7,314 nt of DNA from Candidatus Syntropharchaeum sp. (GTDB taxonomy: Archaea; Halobacteriota; Syntropharchaeia; Alkanophagales; Methanospirareceae). Below are positions 1 through 6,249 of the stretch, piece after piece. The stretch's first letter is position 1, and each line of letters begins with the position of its first letter. Both the position numbers and the translations under genes were made by a program. The stretch is taken from assembly GCA_016782355.1 (NCBI GenBank), contig JADHYP010000069.1, positions 1-7,314 of the forward strand, written 5' to 3'. Under the pieces are notes generated by a model. It did not search any database. It worked only from the letters and a program-made list of their open reading frames with translations, and was not told where the DNA came from.

Positions 1-1
1 C

Positions 2-481
2 GTTTTCATAGATGATATAAATACAGGTAAGCTAAGCGAAAACGAGCTTGCGGAAATAAGAAGGGAGAAAATAGGATTCATATTCCAGCAGTTTAACCTC
101 ATCCATACGTTAAATGCGGTAGAAAACATCGCGCTTCCCATGTTCTTTGCGGGTATGGGGCGAGAGGCGAGGCTGAATAAAGCGGAGGAACTGCTTGTAA
201 AGGTTGGGCTTGGAGACCGCATATACCATAAACCCTCGGAAATGAGCGGTGGGGAGCAGCAGCGGGTAGCGATTGCACGCGCGCTTTCAAACGACCCGGA
301 AATAATCATCGGCGATGAGCCAACGGGAAACGTGGATACCGAGTCGGGAAATGCAATAATGGGCATCTTAGAGGGGTTGAATCGCGAGGGAAAGACGATA
401 ATCGTGGTGACGCACGATGCGGAGATTGCCGCCCGTGCAGGAAGAACAAAGAGGATGCGAGACGGAAAGGTGCTTGATTGA
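2..481 (+). CDS. ABC transporter ATP-binding subunit, MacB/LolD type (5' end outside window)
   Basis: The reading frame is open from base 2 to the TGA at 479-481, giving 160 codons. The protein hydrolyses ATP on the cytoplasmic side to drive the two permeases encoded next. Visible in order: the Q-loop FIFQQFNL (Q at about nt 86), the ABC signature MSGGEQQRVAIARAL (nt 242-286), Walker B IIIGDEPTG with its catalytic Glu (nt 302-328), the D-loop NVD, and the H-loop VVTHD with its His at nt 413-415. Walker A is absent because it lies upstream of the window; family members are about 220-230 residues, so roughly 65 are missing. The ATG at 140 is an internal methionine, because conserved sequence including the Q-loop precedes it. 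The next gene starts 3 nt after the stop, so the two are surely co-transcribed. The family assignment (export or lipoprotein-type ABC partnered with FtsX-like permeases) is firm; the substrate is unknown. Confidence 0.95.
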   Translation, partial: VFIDDINTGKLSENELAEIRREKIGFIFQQFNLIHTLNAVENIALPMFFAGMGREARLNKAEELLVKVGLGDRIYHKPSEMSGGEQQRVAIARALSNDPEIIIGDEPTGNVDTESGNAIMGILEGLNREGKTIIVVTHDAEIAARAGRTKRMRDGKVLD

Positions 482-484
482 GCA

Positions 485-1675
485 ATGAGAGATGAGTTTC
501 TTATGGCGTACCGGAGCATAAGGGAGAGAAGAACGCGTTCGATACTCACCGTGCTGGGTATTGCCGTGGGTATAGCGGCGATTGTTTCTTTGATGAGCGT
601 TGGCTATGGTATGGAACATGCGATAACGGGGGAACTAACGGAGATGGCAGACATGATTTCGGTGATGCCGGGGGAAATTAGGGGTGGAAGCTATGTGGAA
701 AGGGGGAGTTTCACAGATAGAGACGTAAGCGACTTACAGCGGATAGGCGGTATAAAGGACATCTCGACAATGACGTACGACGCCGCGGAAGTTGAGTATC
801 GGAACAAAAGAGCGCCCATTTTTGTATTTGGTGGTGATACCAAAGAGCTGGAGGGCTTCTATGTGGAGCCTGTCGGGCTCAAAGAAGGGCGATGGCTCCG
901 GGAGAATGATTATAAAGGGTGCGTCATCGGAGACCGTGTAGCCAATGACTTCTTCGATGAAGTTATACACGTGAACGATAAGCTGGTAATAAATGACGAT
1001 AAATTCATTGTGGTTGGCGTTTTTGAAAAAGGGGATATGCTGTATGCTAATGACGTAGACCCGCATATTTTTCTCACGTTGCGTGCTGCAAAGGAGGTTC
1101 TGCAAACCGATGCGATAAAATACATCATAGTGCGGGTCTATGAGATAGACGAAGCGGAAGGGATAGCAGAAGAGATAGTAGAACGGATAAATGATAACCA
1201 TGGGCTCGATGATTTCGCCATGGCAATGACGATGGGTAGCATGATAGAACTGATGGGAGATGTTTTCAAGATTATACGGGGCGTTCTGGTAGGAATAGCG
1301 GCAATCGCACTCGTTGTTGCATCCATTGGCATAATGAATACGATGCTGATGTCCGTGATGGAGAGGACACATGAGATAGGCGTGATGAAAGCGATAGGAG
1401 CGAAGAGCAGTGACGTTCTTTCCCTTTTCATGCTTGAATCGAGCATGGTGAGTCTGGTGGGCGGTGTGATTGGCTGTGTACTTGGTTGGGGTGTGGCTGT
1501 ATTCCTGAGCTTCTTAGGCAGCATGGCATCAGGATTAGAAATCGAAGCGATTGTGAAGCCCGGAGTTCTACTCGGTGGAATGGCGGTTGCCTTGATTGTA
1601 GGAGTTCTATCAGGGTTCTATCCCGCGAGGAAGGCGTCAAAGATGAGTCCCGTTGAAGCAGTGAGGTATGGATAA
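485..1675 (+). CDS. ABC transporter permease 1, FtsX/MacB type
   Basis: This is a 396-residue membrane subunit of a MacB-type exporter lacking a fused ATPase domain. An amphipathic N-terminus (RSIRERRTRSILTVLGI) leads into TM1 at about 19-39. A large extracytoplasmic domain (about 45-255, MacB_PCD type) follows, then three TM segments at about 264-287, 318-345 and 360-379. The FtsX signature GIMNTMLMSVMERTHEIG is at 282-299. The C-terminus has the typical YPARKASKMSPVEAVRYG ending. The start is ATG 485, 3 nt after the ATPase stop, with an AAGGTG-like sequence about 10-15 nt upstream. The four-TM topology and length are normal for the family. It is closely related to the next gene, and the two probably form a heterodimer served by the single ATPase (inference). 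The exported substrate cannot be told from the sequence, and no MacA-like adaptor gene is in the window. Confidence 0.95.
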   Translation: MRDEFLMAYRSIRERRTRSILTVLGIAVGIAAIVSLMSVGYGMEHAITGELTEMADMISVMPGEIRGGSYVERGSFTDRDVSDLQRIGGIKDISTMTYDAAEVEYRNKRAPIFVFGGDTKELEGFYVEPVGLKEGRWLRENDYKGCVIGDRVANDFFDEVIHVNDKLVINDDKFIVVGVFEKGDMLYANDVDPHIFLTLRAAKEVLQTDAIKYIIVRVYEIDEAEGIAEEIVERINDNHGLDDFAMAMTMGSMIELMGDVFKIIRGVLVGIAAIALVVASIGIMNTMLMSVMERTHEIGVMKAIGAKSSDVLSLFMLESSMVSLVGGVIGCVLGWGVAVFLSFLGSMASGLEIEAIVKPGVLLGGMAVALIVGVLSGFYPARKASKMSPVEAVRYG

Positions 1676-1711
1676 ACCTTTTCTTAAAAAGAAAAGCTTT
1701 ACCAAAAGAAA
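1672..1711 (+). repeat. 40-bp intergenic element, copy 1
   Basis: It matches the element at 3949-3988 at 39 of 40 positions, the only difference being A/G at 1687 versus 3964. It begins inside the stop codon of permease 1 and ends 32 nt before the start of permease 2. It holds a perfect 8-bp inverted repeat (CTTTTCTT, 3-nt centre, AAGAAAAG) followed by the palindrome AAAGCTTT within GAAAAGCTTTACCAAAAG. The GAAAAG-CTTTA portion resembles an archaeal BRE followed by a weak TATA box. If so, transcription would start near 1725-1730 and give permease 2 a short leader with the GAGG at 1730-1733 as ribosome site. The role is inferred; the repeat itself is seen directly. Confidence 0.85.
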
Positions 1712-1743
1712 GCAAACCGTAAAAAGAACGAGGGACACTAAAA

Positions 1744-2931
1744 ATGAAGGATACATTTCTTCTGGTCTATCGGAATATAAGAGAGCGAAAAACTCGTTCG
1801 GCACTGACGATGCTGGGGATCGTCGTGGGTATAGCTGCGGTAATCGCAATAATGTCCATTAGCTACGGCATGCAGGAATCAATAACGGAACAGCTAAGCG
1901 AGATGGCGGATATTATTATGGTAACGCCAGGGAGTGTGGAATTAGGCAGTTTTGGCGAATTTGGCAGCTTTAATGAACGCGATTTGAGGGATGTAGAACG
2001 GATAAGTGGCGTGAAAGAAGCTGCGGCAATGATGGGCGAAATGCAAGAAGTGGAATACCGTGGCGAGAAGGTTATGGTGGAAATCGTTGGTATTGAGCCA
2101 AGAGATATGGATGCGATATTTGGAGAGACAGTGGAATTAGAAGAAGGGAGAGAATTAAGAGAGAACGACCACAAAACATGCACAATCGGGTATAGCATTG
2201 CCAAAGATTATTTTGATGATGAAATAGGAGTTAACGACAGGATAACGATAAATGGCAGTAAATTCAGGGTTGTTGGAGCGTTGGAAAAGCAAGGTGGATT
2301 CAGGTCAGGTGTTGATTCGCAGATATACGTAACGAAAAGGGATGCGGTTAATATTTTCGATGCCGATGATATTTCAACCATCTTCGTGCGTGTGAGGAAC
2401 ATAGGTGAAGCGGAGGAGATAGCAGATGAAATAGAGGAGCGAATAGACGAGAATCACAAATTGGATGATTTTACGTCGGCAATGGCAATGGGAGGTGCGA
2501 TAGAGCGGTTAGAATCCATTTTCGGGATACTGCAAGTTTTTTTACTTGCCATCGCTTCTATTTCGCTTATCGTTGCTGCTATGGGCATAATGAATACGAT
2601 ATTGATGTCCGTGATGGAGCGGACGCATGAGATAGGCGTGATGAAAGCAATAGGAGCGAAGAACAGGAACATTCTTTCTCTTTTTCTGCTCGAAGCAGGT
2701 GTAGTGAGCACAATAGGTGGCGTTTTTGGCTGTATAGCAGGTGTCGTTGCTGCTAAAGCCATATGTTTCTTTTTATATACCGCATACGAAGTAGAAATCG
2801 CAGCGATTTTTAAACCAGAAGTTCTGCTCGGTGGAGTTGCGATTGCGATGCTCGTGGGCATTCTGTCAGGGTTGTATCCAGCGAGGAAGGCGTCAAAGAT
2901 GAGCCCCGTGGAAGCGGTGAGGTATGAATAG
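1744..2931 (+). CDS. ABC transporter permease 2, FtsX/MacB type
   Basis: This 395-residue protein is a paralogue of the preceding permease with the same architecture. TM1 is at about 19-39, the extracytoplasmic domain runs to about 255, and three TM segments lie at about 262-287, 317-345 and 359-378. The FtsX signature GIMNTILMSVMERTHEIG is at 281-298 and the C-terminus is YPARKASKMSPVEAVRYE. The extracytoplasmic domain differs most from permease 1; it has a Gly/Phe-rich loop (LGSFGEFGSF, about 67-76) and shares a cysteine at 146 just before an IG pair. ATG 1744 is supported by GAGG about 10 nt upstream and by exact alignment with the N-terminus of permease 1. The 68-nt spacer from the previous gene contains a 40-bp repeat that may carry its own promoter, so expression could be partly independent of the operon. 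Probable partner of permease 1 and the upstream ATPase. Confidence 0.95.
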   Translation: MKDTFLLVYRNIRERKTRSALTMLGIVVGIAAVIAIMSISYGMQESITEQLSEMADIIMVTPGSVELGSFGEFGSFNERDLRDVERISGVKEAAAMMGEMQEVEYRGEKVMVEIVGIEPRDMDAIFGETVELEEGRELRENDHKTCTIGYSIAKDYFDDEIGVNDRITINGSKFRVVGALEKQGGFRSGVDSQIYVTKRDAVNIFDADDISTIFVRVRNIGEAEEIADEIEERIDENHKLDDFTSAMAMGGAIERLESIFGILQVFLLAIASISLIVAAMGIMNTILMSVMERTHEIGVMKAIGAKNRNILSLFLLEAGVVSTIGGVFGCIAGVVAAKAICFFLYTAYEVEIAAIFKPEVLLGGVAIAMLVGILSGLYPARKASKMSPVEAVRYE

Positions 2932-2944
2932 AGGTTTTGTGGTT

Positions 2945-2976
2945 GTTTACCGTTGAGCCCGCAGAGAACACAGAGA
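2945..2976 (+). repeat. 32-bp gene-end element, copy 1
   Basis: It matches 7283-7314 at 29 of 32 positions in the same orientation. It starts 13 nt after the permease 2 stop and reads GTTTACCGTTGAGCCCGCAG followed by AGAACACAGAGA. The CAGAG unit occurs twice with a short spacer. It resembles the purine-rich cagagg/acacagagg type dispersed repeats seen between genes in many prokaryotic genomes (from memory, not checked). The rest of the 95-bp spacer between convergent genes (2932-3026) shows T-rich runs near 2935-2948 and 2993-2999, but no clear hairpin terminator. Confidence 0.7.
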
Positions 2977-3026
2977 GTCAATTAGGGGTTAGGTTTTCTC
3001 ACACACACCTTTGAATTTAATGCCTA

Positions 3027-3950
3027 TCACAGGTTATCGCTATACATGACTTCTATCACCATTAACTCTCTCGCAACTTCCGTGTTCTCAAACACACTCC
3101 GTGCTTCTTCCTCCAGCTTGCTTGCACCGCCCAAATCCGAATATCTTGCGCTGATATGCGTTAAGATGAGTTTTTTCACGGTTGCTTTTTTCGCCACTTC
3201 CGCAGCTTCTAACGCAGTTGAGTGCTTGTAATCAATCGCATATTCCTTCGTTTCCTCTGACAATGTGCCATCGTGTATTAATAAGTCGGCGCCCTTACTC
3301 GCTTCTATTACGCTTTCACAGGGTCTTGTATCACCGGTATATACAATTTTCCTACCGGGTCTCGGCGGTCCCAGGATTTGTTCAGGTCTTATTTCTTTCC
3401 CGTTTACCGAAATGGAATGCCCCGATTGAAGTTTAGAAAATAAAGGACCGGGTTTGATGCCGAGCTCTATTGCCCTTTCTCTGTTAAATCGCCCTGGTCG
3501 CATATCTTCTTCTAACACATAGCCTATGCTTACTACGTTGTGCACCGTTTTTATCGCTCTTATCTCATAACCCGCTCTTCTTACGACGTCGCCGGGTCTT
3601 AATTCTATCGCTTTTACCTCGAAACTCCTTCCGGCGTAACCCAGAGACAGAAGATGGTACAGGAATTTATCCACGTGTCTCGGACCGTAGAGCTCCAGCG
3701 GCTTTTCTCGACCCTGCAACGCCATCGTCTGTAACAGACCCGGAATACCGAGCACGTGGTCGGCATGGAAATGCGAGATGAAAATAGAATTTATCGTCAT
3801 TCCCGTCTTTGCTCGCATCATCTGCCGCTGCGTTCCCTCGCCACAATCGAACAGCATCAATTCTCCTTCCCTATTTACAGCTATTGCAGATGGATTCCTG
3901 TTCGGCGTTGGTGTCGAGCCACCCGTTCCTAAAAACGTTATTCTCATCAT
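3027..3950 (-). CDS. rnz: Ribonuclease Z (tRNA 3'-processing endonuclease)
   Basis: This metallo-beta-lactamase-fold endonuclease cuts tRNA precursors after the discriminator base, removing the 3' trailer. It has 307 residues, the normal length of the short-form enzyme. The zinc-binding motif HFHADH is at 60-65. Further ligands are H137 (TVHNV), D207 (YTGDTRP) and H265 (THISARY), with a conserved HST at 243-245. The N-terminal FLGTGGSTPTPNRNPSA is typical. The flexible-arm (exosite) segment GIKPGPLFSKLQSGHSI is present at about 164-180, so the tRNA-gripping arm is intact. Two adjacent ATGs (3950 and 3947) are possible starts; either leaves the conserved MRITFLG intact. No Shine-Dalgarno is evident, so translation is probably leaderless. 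It is divergent from dapB across 54 bp that hold a 40-bp repeat beginning inside its own start codon. Confidence 0.97.
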   Translation of the reverse strand: MMRITFLGTGGSTPTPNRNPSAIAVNREGELMLFDCGEGTQRQMMRAKTGMTINSIFISHFHADHVLGIPGLLQTMALQGREKPLELYGPRHVDKFLYHLLSLGYAGRSFEVKAIELRPGDVVRRAGYEIRAIKTVHNVVSIGYVLEEDMRPGRFNRERAIELGIKPGPLFSKLQSGHSISVNGKEIRPEQILGPPRPGRKIVYTGDTRPCESVIEASKGADLLIHDGTLSEETKEYAIDYKHSTALEAAEVAKKATVKKLILTHISARYSDLGGASKLEEEARSVFENTEVARELMVIEVMYSDNL

Positions 3951-3988
3951 AAACCTTTTCTTAGAAAGAAAAGCTTTACCAAAAGAAA
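3949..3988 (+). repeat. 40-bp intergenic element, copy 2
   Basis: This is the second copy of the element at 1672-1711 (39/40 identical, same orientation). It shares the 8-bp inverted repeat (CTTTTCTT, AGA, AAGAAAAG) and the AAAGCTTT palindrome at 3970-3977. The outer two bases overlap the rnz start codon and it ends 16 nt before the dapB ATG, so it fills most of the divergent spacer. The high identity in a non-coding location, with flanks that do not match, means the element itself was copied or is under selection. Confidence 0.85.
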
Positions 3989-4004
3989 TAACTTTGAATT
4001 AATC
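3951..4004. promoter_or_regulatory. Divergent rnz/dapB promoter region
   Basis: This is the only space available for promoters of both rnz (-) and dapB (+). On + the GAAAAG-CTTTACCA stretch (3968-3981) is a BRE/TATA-like candidate placed about 25-30 nt before the dapB ATG at 4005, fitting a leaderless dapB mRNA. No Shine-Dalgarno precedes dapB (the upstream bases read ACTTTGAATTAATC), which agrees. On - the same AAAGCTTT palindrome lies about 20-27 nt before the rnz start. The TATA match is weak (CTTTACCA lacks the usual TATA core), so this is an inference from position. Confidence 0.4.
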
Positions 4005-4805
4005 ATGGCAATAAAAGTAGCGGTCGCCGGAGCAAGGGGTAGAATGGGCGGTCAGGTGGTGAGTAGCGTCATAGAAAACGAGAATATGGAATTGGTAGCG
4101 GGTTTTGACCCAACGGGTGTGGGAGAAGAGATAGCACGGGGAATAAAAATATCGAGTCCTGATGAGATGGAGAGGGTGTTAAAGGCGGTTAAGCCGGACG
4201 TATTCGTGGATTTCACGAGTGCCGCAGCGGCAGTTGAGAACGTTAAGGTCGCATCTCGTAATAACGTAAAACTCGTGGTTGGCACAACGGGATTCTCGGA
4301 AGCGCAGTTCAAGGAGATGGAAAACGCTATAAAAGATAACGTCCCTGCCATTATATCCCCTAACTTCTCTATCGGTGTGAACGTCTTCTGGAAATTAATT
4401 GCAGAGGCGGCGAGACGTCTTCAAGCATATCAGTTTCACGTGGAGATTATGGAGATGCATCACTCGCATAAAAAGGATGCTCCAAGCGGGACGGCAGTTA
4501 AAGCCGCTGACATTCTCTCTAATTACATAAGCGGAAAAACGGCATTCGTTTATGGCAGGCAGGGCATAACAGGTGAAAGGACGGATGAGGAGATAGGAAT
4601 ACATGCAGTGCGGGCTGGCGACATCGTTGGCGAGCACACCGTATTATATGCGGGCAAAGGAGAACGACTGGAGATAACGCATCGTGCACATAGCCGAGAA
4701 GCTTTCGCTCAGGGTGCAATAAAAGCCATTGAATGGATTAGCGAGAAAGAAAAAAGCGGGGTATATTCAATGGACGAGATGATGCGGGAACTGGAACGGG
4801 GATGA
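4005..4805 (+). CDS. dapB: 4-hydroxy-tetrahydrodipicolinate reductase
   Basis: This cytoplasmic NAD(P)H-dependent reductase makes tetrahydrodipicolinate in the diaminopimelate route to lysine. It has 266 residues, normal for the family. The N-terminal Rossmann motif is VAVAGARGRMG (5-15, with G9, G12, G15). Next come VGTTGF (92-97) and the hinge SPNFSIGVN (118-126). The catalytic and substrate-binding signature is EMHHSHKKDAPSGTA (150-164), with H152/H153 and K156 matching the His-His and Lys of the E. coli enzyme. The C-terminal HRAHSREAFAQGA (226-238) is also conserved. The start at ATG 4005 begins directly with the Rossmann strand, and there is no room for a longer N-terminus. No dapA or other lysine gene is adjacent. 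Its TGA overlaps the ATG of the following restriction gene (ATGA), so the two are probably translated from one mRNA. Confidence 0.97.
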   Translation: MAIKVAVAGARGRMGGQVVSSVIENENMELVAGFDPTGVGEEIARGIKISSPDEMERVLKAVKPDVFVDFTSAAAAVENVKVASRNNVKLVVGTTGFSEAQFKEMENAIKDNVPAIISPNFSIGVNVFWKLIAEAARRLQAYQFHVEIMEMHHSHKKDAPSGTAVKAADILSNYISGKTAFVYGRQGITGERTDEEIGIHAVRAGDIVGEHTVLYAGKGERLEITHRAHSREAFAQGAIKAIEWISEKEKSGVYSMDEMMRELERG

Positions 4806-5434
4806 TGGCTGAAGAAGAGACAGTAAGAGAAAGGCAGTCCCGGGTTGTCAGGTCTGGTGGTAAATGGGAGGAATACGTGAAGCTTTGTCTAAACGAGAAA
4901 CTCAAAGGCACAGATATTGAAGTCATCTATGGAAAGGCTGAAAATGCAATTAAAGAGAGAAGCCAAACTTTATGGGAATTTCTCTCTCTGCCACTAAAGG
5001 CGTCAATGATACGGGATTCTGTCTGGGGAGACATAGAGTTAGTGGCTGTTAAGAATGAAATCCCAATAGTAGTAATAAGTTGCAAGACCAGTTTACATGG
5101 ACGATTTACAGAGACGCTATTTTGGAGTCTACTTTACAGAATGTTATCACGGATAAAGGTAGTGCTTGCTACACCGGATGGGGGACGTGGAGGAGAAGAA
5201 TGGAAATCAGAATGGGGGACACCCGATGAGCCGACAAAGGATCGCTTACTTGCAGAATCTTATTTACATGGTGTTTACGTTGAGAATGTAGAGGTATGGT
5301 GTAAGAACATAAAACCGGGGCAGGGGACTGGTTTAGGAGGAATTGTTAGACCTCTAAGTGGTCTTCCCAAAGAGATTATCAAATGGGCAGAAGAGACTTC
5401 CGAGATTTATTCACATCGAAAGAAGAAAGTTTGA
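4802..5434 (+). CDS. Putative type II restriction endonuclease (PD-(D/E)XK fold, BsaWI-like)
   Basis: This 210-residue protein is a likely DNA-cleaving partner of the methyltransferase encoded convergently. The candidate active site runs from D77 (WGDIELVAVKNE) along a hydrophobic strand to S93-C94-K95 in VVISCKTSLHGRFTE, i.e. D-x17-SxK, followed by R101 and E104. The K-T-S-L-x-x-R pattern is shared with several CCGG/CCNGG-cutting type II enzymes, where Ser or another residue replaces the usual acidic residue before x-K. From memory the segments KTSLHGRFTETLFW, KVVLATPDGG and GGIVRPLSGLP resemble the BsaWI family; this could not be searched, so the exact subfamily and target are tentative. 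There is no TM or signal segment. The start is ATG 4802 or 4805 (adjacent), overlapping the dapB stop, with GGAACGGGG just upstream. The last 56 bp overlap the methyltransferase gene on the other strand. Confidence 0.75.
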   Translation: MMAEEETVRERQSRVVRSGGKWEEYVKLCLNEKLKGTDIEVIYGKAENAIKERSQTLWEFLSLPLKASMIRDSVWGDIELVAVKNEIPIVVISCKTSLHGRFTETLFWSLLYRMLSRIKVVLATPDGGRGGEEWKSEWGTPDEPTKDRLLAESYLHGVYVENVEVWCKNIKPGQGTGLGGIVRPLSGLPKEIIKWAEETSEIYSHRKKKV

Positions 5435-6209
5435 CTGCTTCTGTTAGCCTTTTCTGGAATATACCATGATCTTTTAACCTTTTTATTGCGATGTCGCAGT
5501 AATTTTTGTTAATCTCTACACCAATCCCCCTTCTGTTAGTCTCAAAGCAAGCGATTAAGGTCGAGCCGCTACCGAGAAAAGGGTCAAGAACGAGATCATT
5601 GAGATAGCTGAAAAGTTTTATGCACCTGCGCGGTAGCTCGGCGGGAAAAGGAGATGGATGCCCTATTTTTTTCCCACTCTCTCCATTAAAAGACCATACA
5701 CCATTTGTCCATTCAATAAATTCTTCTCGGGTTATATCTGATTCGCCCCGGTATTCTTTTTTCCACCTCTTTTTATACATCACTACAATAACCTCAACCG
5801 GGGCTATGACAAAAGGTGCGGAGGCGCTCATCCAGGAACCCCATGCGGTTCGTCTGGATATGTTTTGCTCGTTCCATATAATAGTTGTGTGATATTTCCA
5901 TCCGACTTCCTTGGCCGCGGCTGTGATATCTGCATAGACACTCTGTTGTCCACCTTTATTTTTGTCCAAAGGGATATTCAAGCACAGCCTGCCGTCTGGT
6001 TTTGCAAGAGCATAGCACATACTTAGCCACTTTCTTGCGAATTCCAGATATTCGCCATAAGGGATGCTGTCATCGTAATTCTCGTATTGGACATCAACAT
6101 CGTAAGGTGGGGAAGTTACAATCAAGTCTATGCTTCCTGTTTCGATGTCCGATTTCAAAATATCCTGATTAAATATACAAATAGACCCATGTTTAAAGTA
6201 AGGTTCCAT
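5379..6209 (-). CDS. Site-specific DNA methyltransferase (beta-type order, SPPY motif)
   Basis: This S-adenosylmethionine-dependent amino-methyltransferase (N4-cytosine or N6-adenine) presumably protects the sites cut by the neighbouring endonuclease. Numbered from the start at 6209 it has 276 residues. Catalytic motif IV TSPPY is at 32-36. A long central segment (about 80-195, including WNEQNISRRTAWGSW) is the likely target-recognition part. The SAM-binding motif I LDPFLGSGST at 208-217 is followed by GIGVEINKNYCDIA. Motif IV before motif I marks the beta organisation. SPPY is more common in N4-cytosine enzymes but does not settle the base. The start at 6209 is preferred because a GAGGAAGGGGGG ribosome site sits 7 nt upstream. 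The in-frame ATG at 6239 would add ten basic residues (MQNKRKGGIK) that look like translated leader. The 3' end overlaps the endonuclease tail by 56 bp, so the two genes are convergent. Confidence 0.93.
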   Translation of the reverse strand: MEPYFKHGSICIFNQDILKSDIETGSIDLIVTSPPYDVDVQYENYDDSIPYGEYLEFARKWLSMCYALAKPDGRLCLNIPLDKNKGGQQSVYADITAAAKEVGWKYHTTIIWNEQNISRRTAWGSWMSASAPFVIAPVEVIVVMYKKRWKKEYRGESDITREEFIEWTNGVWSFNGESGKKIGHPSPFPAELPRRCIKLFSYLNDLVLDPFLGSGSTLIACFETNRRGIGVEINKNYCDIAIKRLKDHGIFQKRLTEAVKLSSFDVNKSRKSLLPI

Positions 6210-6216
6210 TTTTATT

Positions 6217-6228
6217 CCCCCCTTCCTC
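6217..6228 (-). promoter_or_regulatory. Strong ribosome binding site of the methyltransferase
   Basis: On the - strand the sequence is GAGGAAGGGGGG followed by 7 nt (AATAAAA) and ATG at 6209. It is purine-rich with a run of six G, and is the clearest Shine-Dalgarno in the window. It decides the start at 6209 over the upstream ATG at 6239. Neighbouring genes (dapB, the YhaM-like gene, rnz) show no comparable site. Confidence 0.7.
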
Positions 6229-6249
6229 TTATTTTGCATTTAAGATACT

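Noticed and set aside
734..1372. Long open frame of 212 codons on the - strand inside permease 1
   Set aside because: It is antisense to a clearly conserved permease, has a low-complexity His/Tyr/Cys-rich composition, and has no ribosome site or recognisable motif. The same applies to the 175-codon - strand frame at 2454-2981 and the other frames antisense to real genes.
1679..1696. 8-bp inverted repeat as an intrinsic terminator
   Set aside because: The stem is almost entirely A/T and is not followed by a T-run on +. In copy 2 it lies upstream of a start codon in a divergent spacer, where a terminator makes no sense.
1668..1862. Possible small basic + strand protein (64 residues) spanning the permease spacer
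   Set aside because: Its sequence comes from the A-rich 40-bp repeat and a shifted frame of permease 2. It starts inside the permease 1 stop region and has no ribosome site of its own.
2932..3026. Small RNA or tRNA gene in the spacer after permease 2
   Set aside because: No cloverleaf, CCA end or stable GC-rich fold was visible; the spacer is explained by a dispersed repeat and T-rich gene-end sequence between convergent genes.
1672..3988. The two 40-bp elements as inverted or direct ends of a composite transposon
   Set aside because: They are direct repeats enclosing permease 2 and rnz, with no transposase and no target-site duplication visible, so independent dispersed copies are more likely.
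6210..6239. N-terminal extension of the methyltransferase (ATG 6239)
   Set aside because: The ten extra residues come from the purine-rich ribosome-binding leader, and the ATG at 6209 has a far better site. The longer form is not fully excluded, because a near-leaderless start at 6239 is possible.
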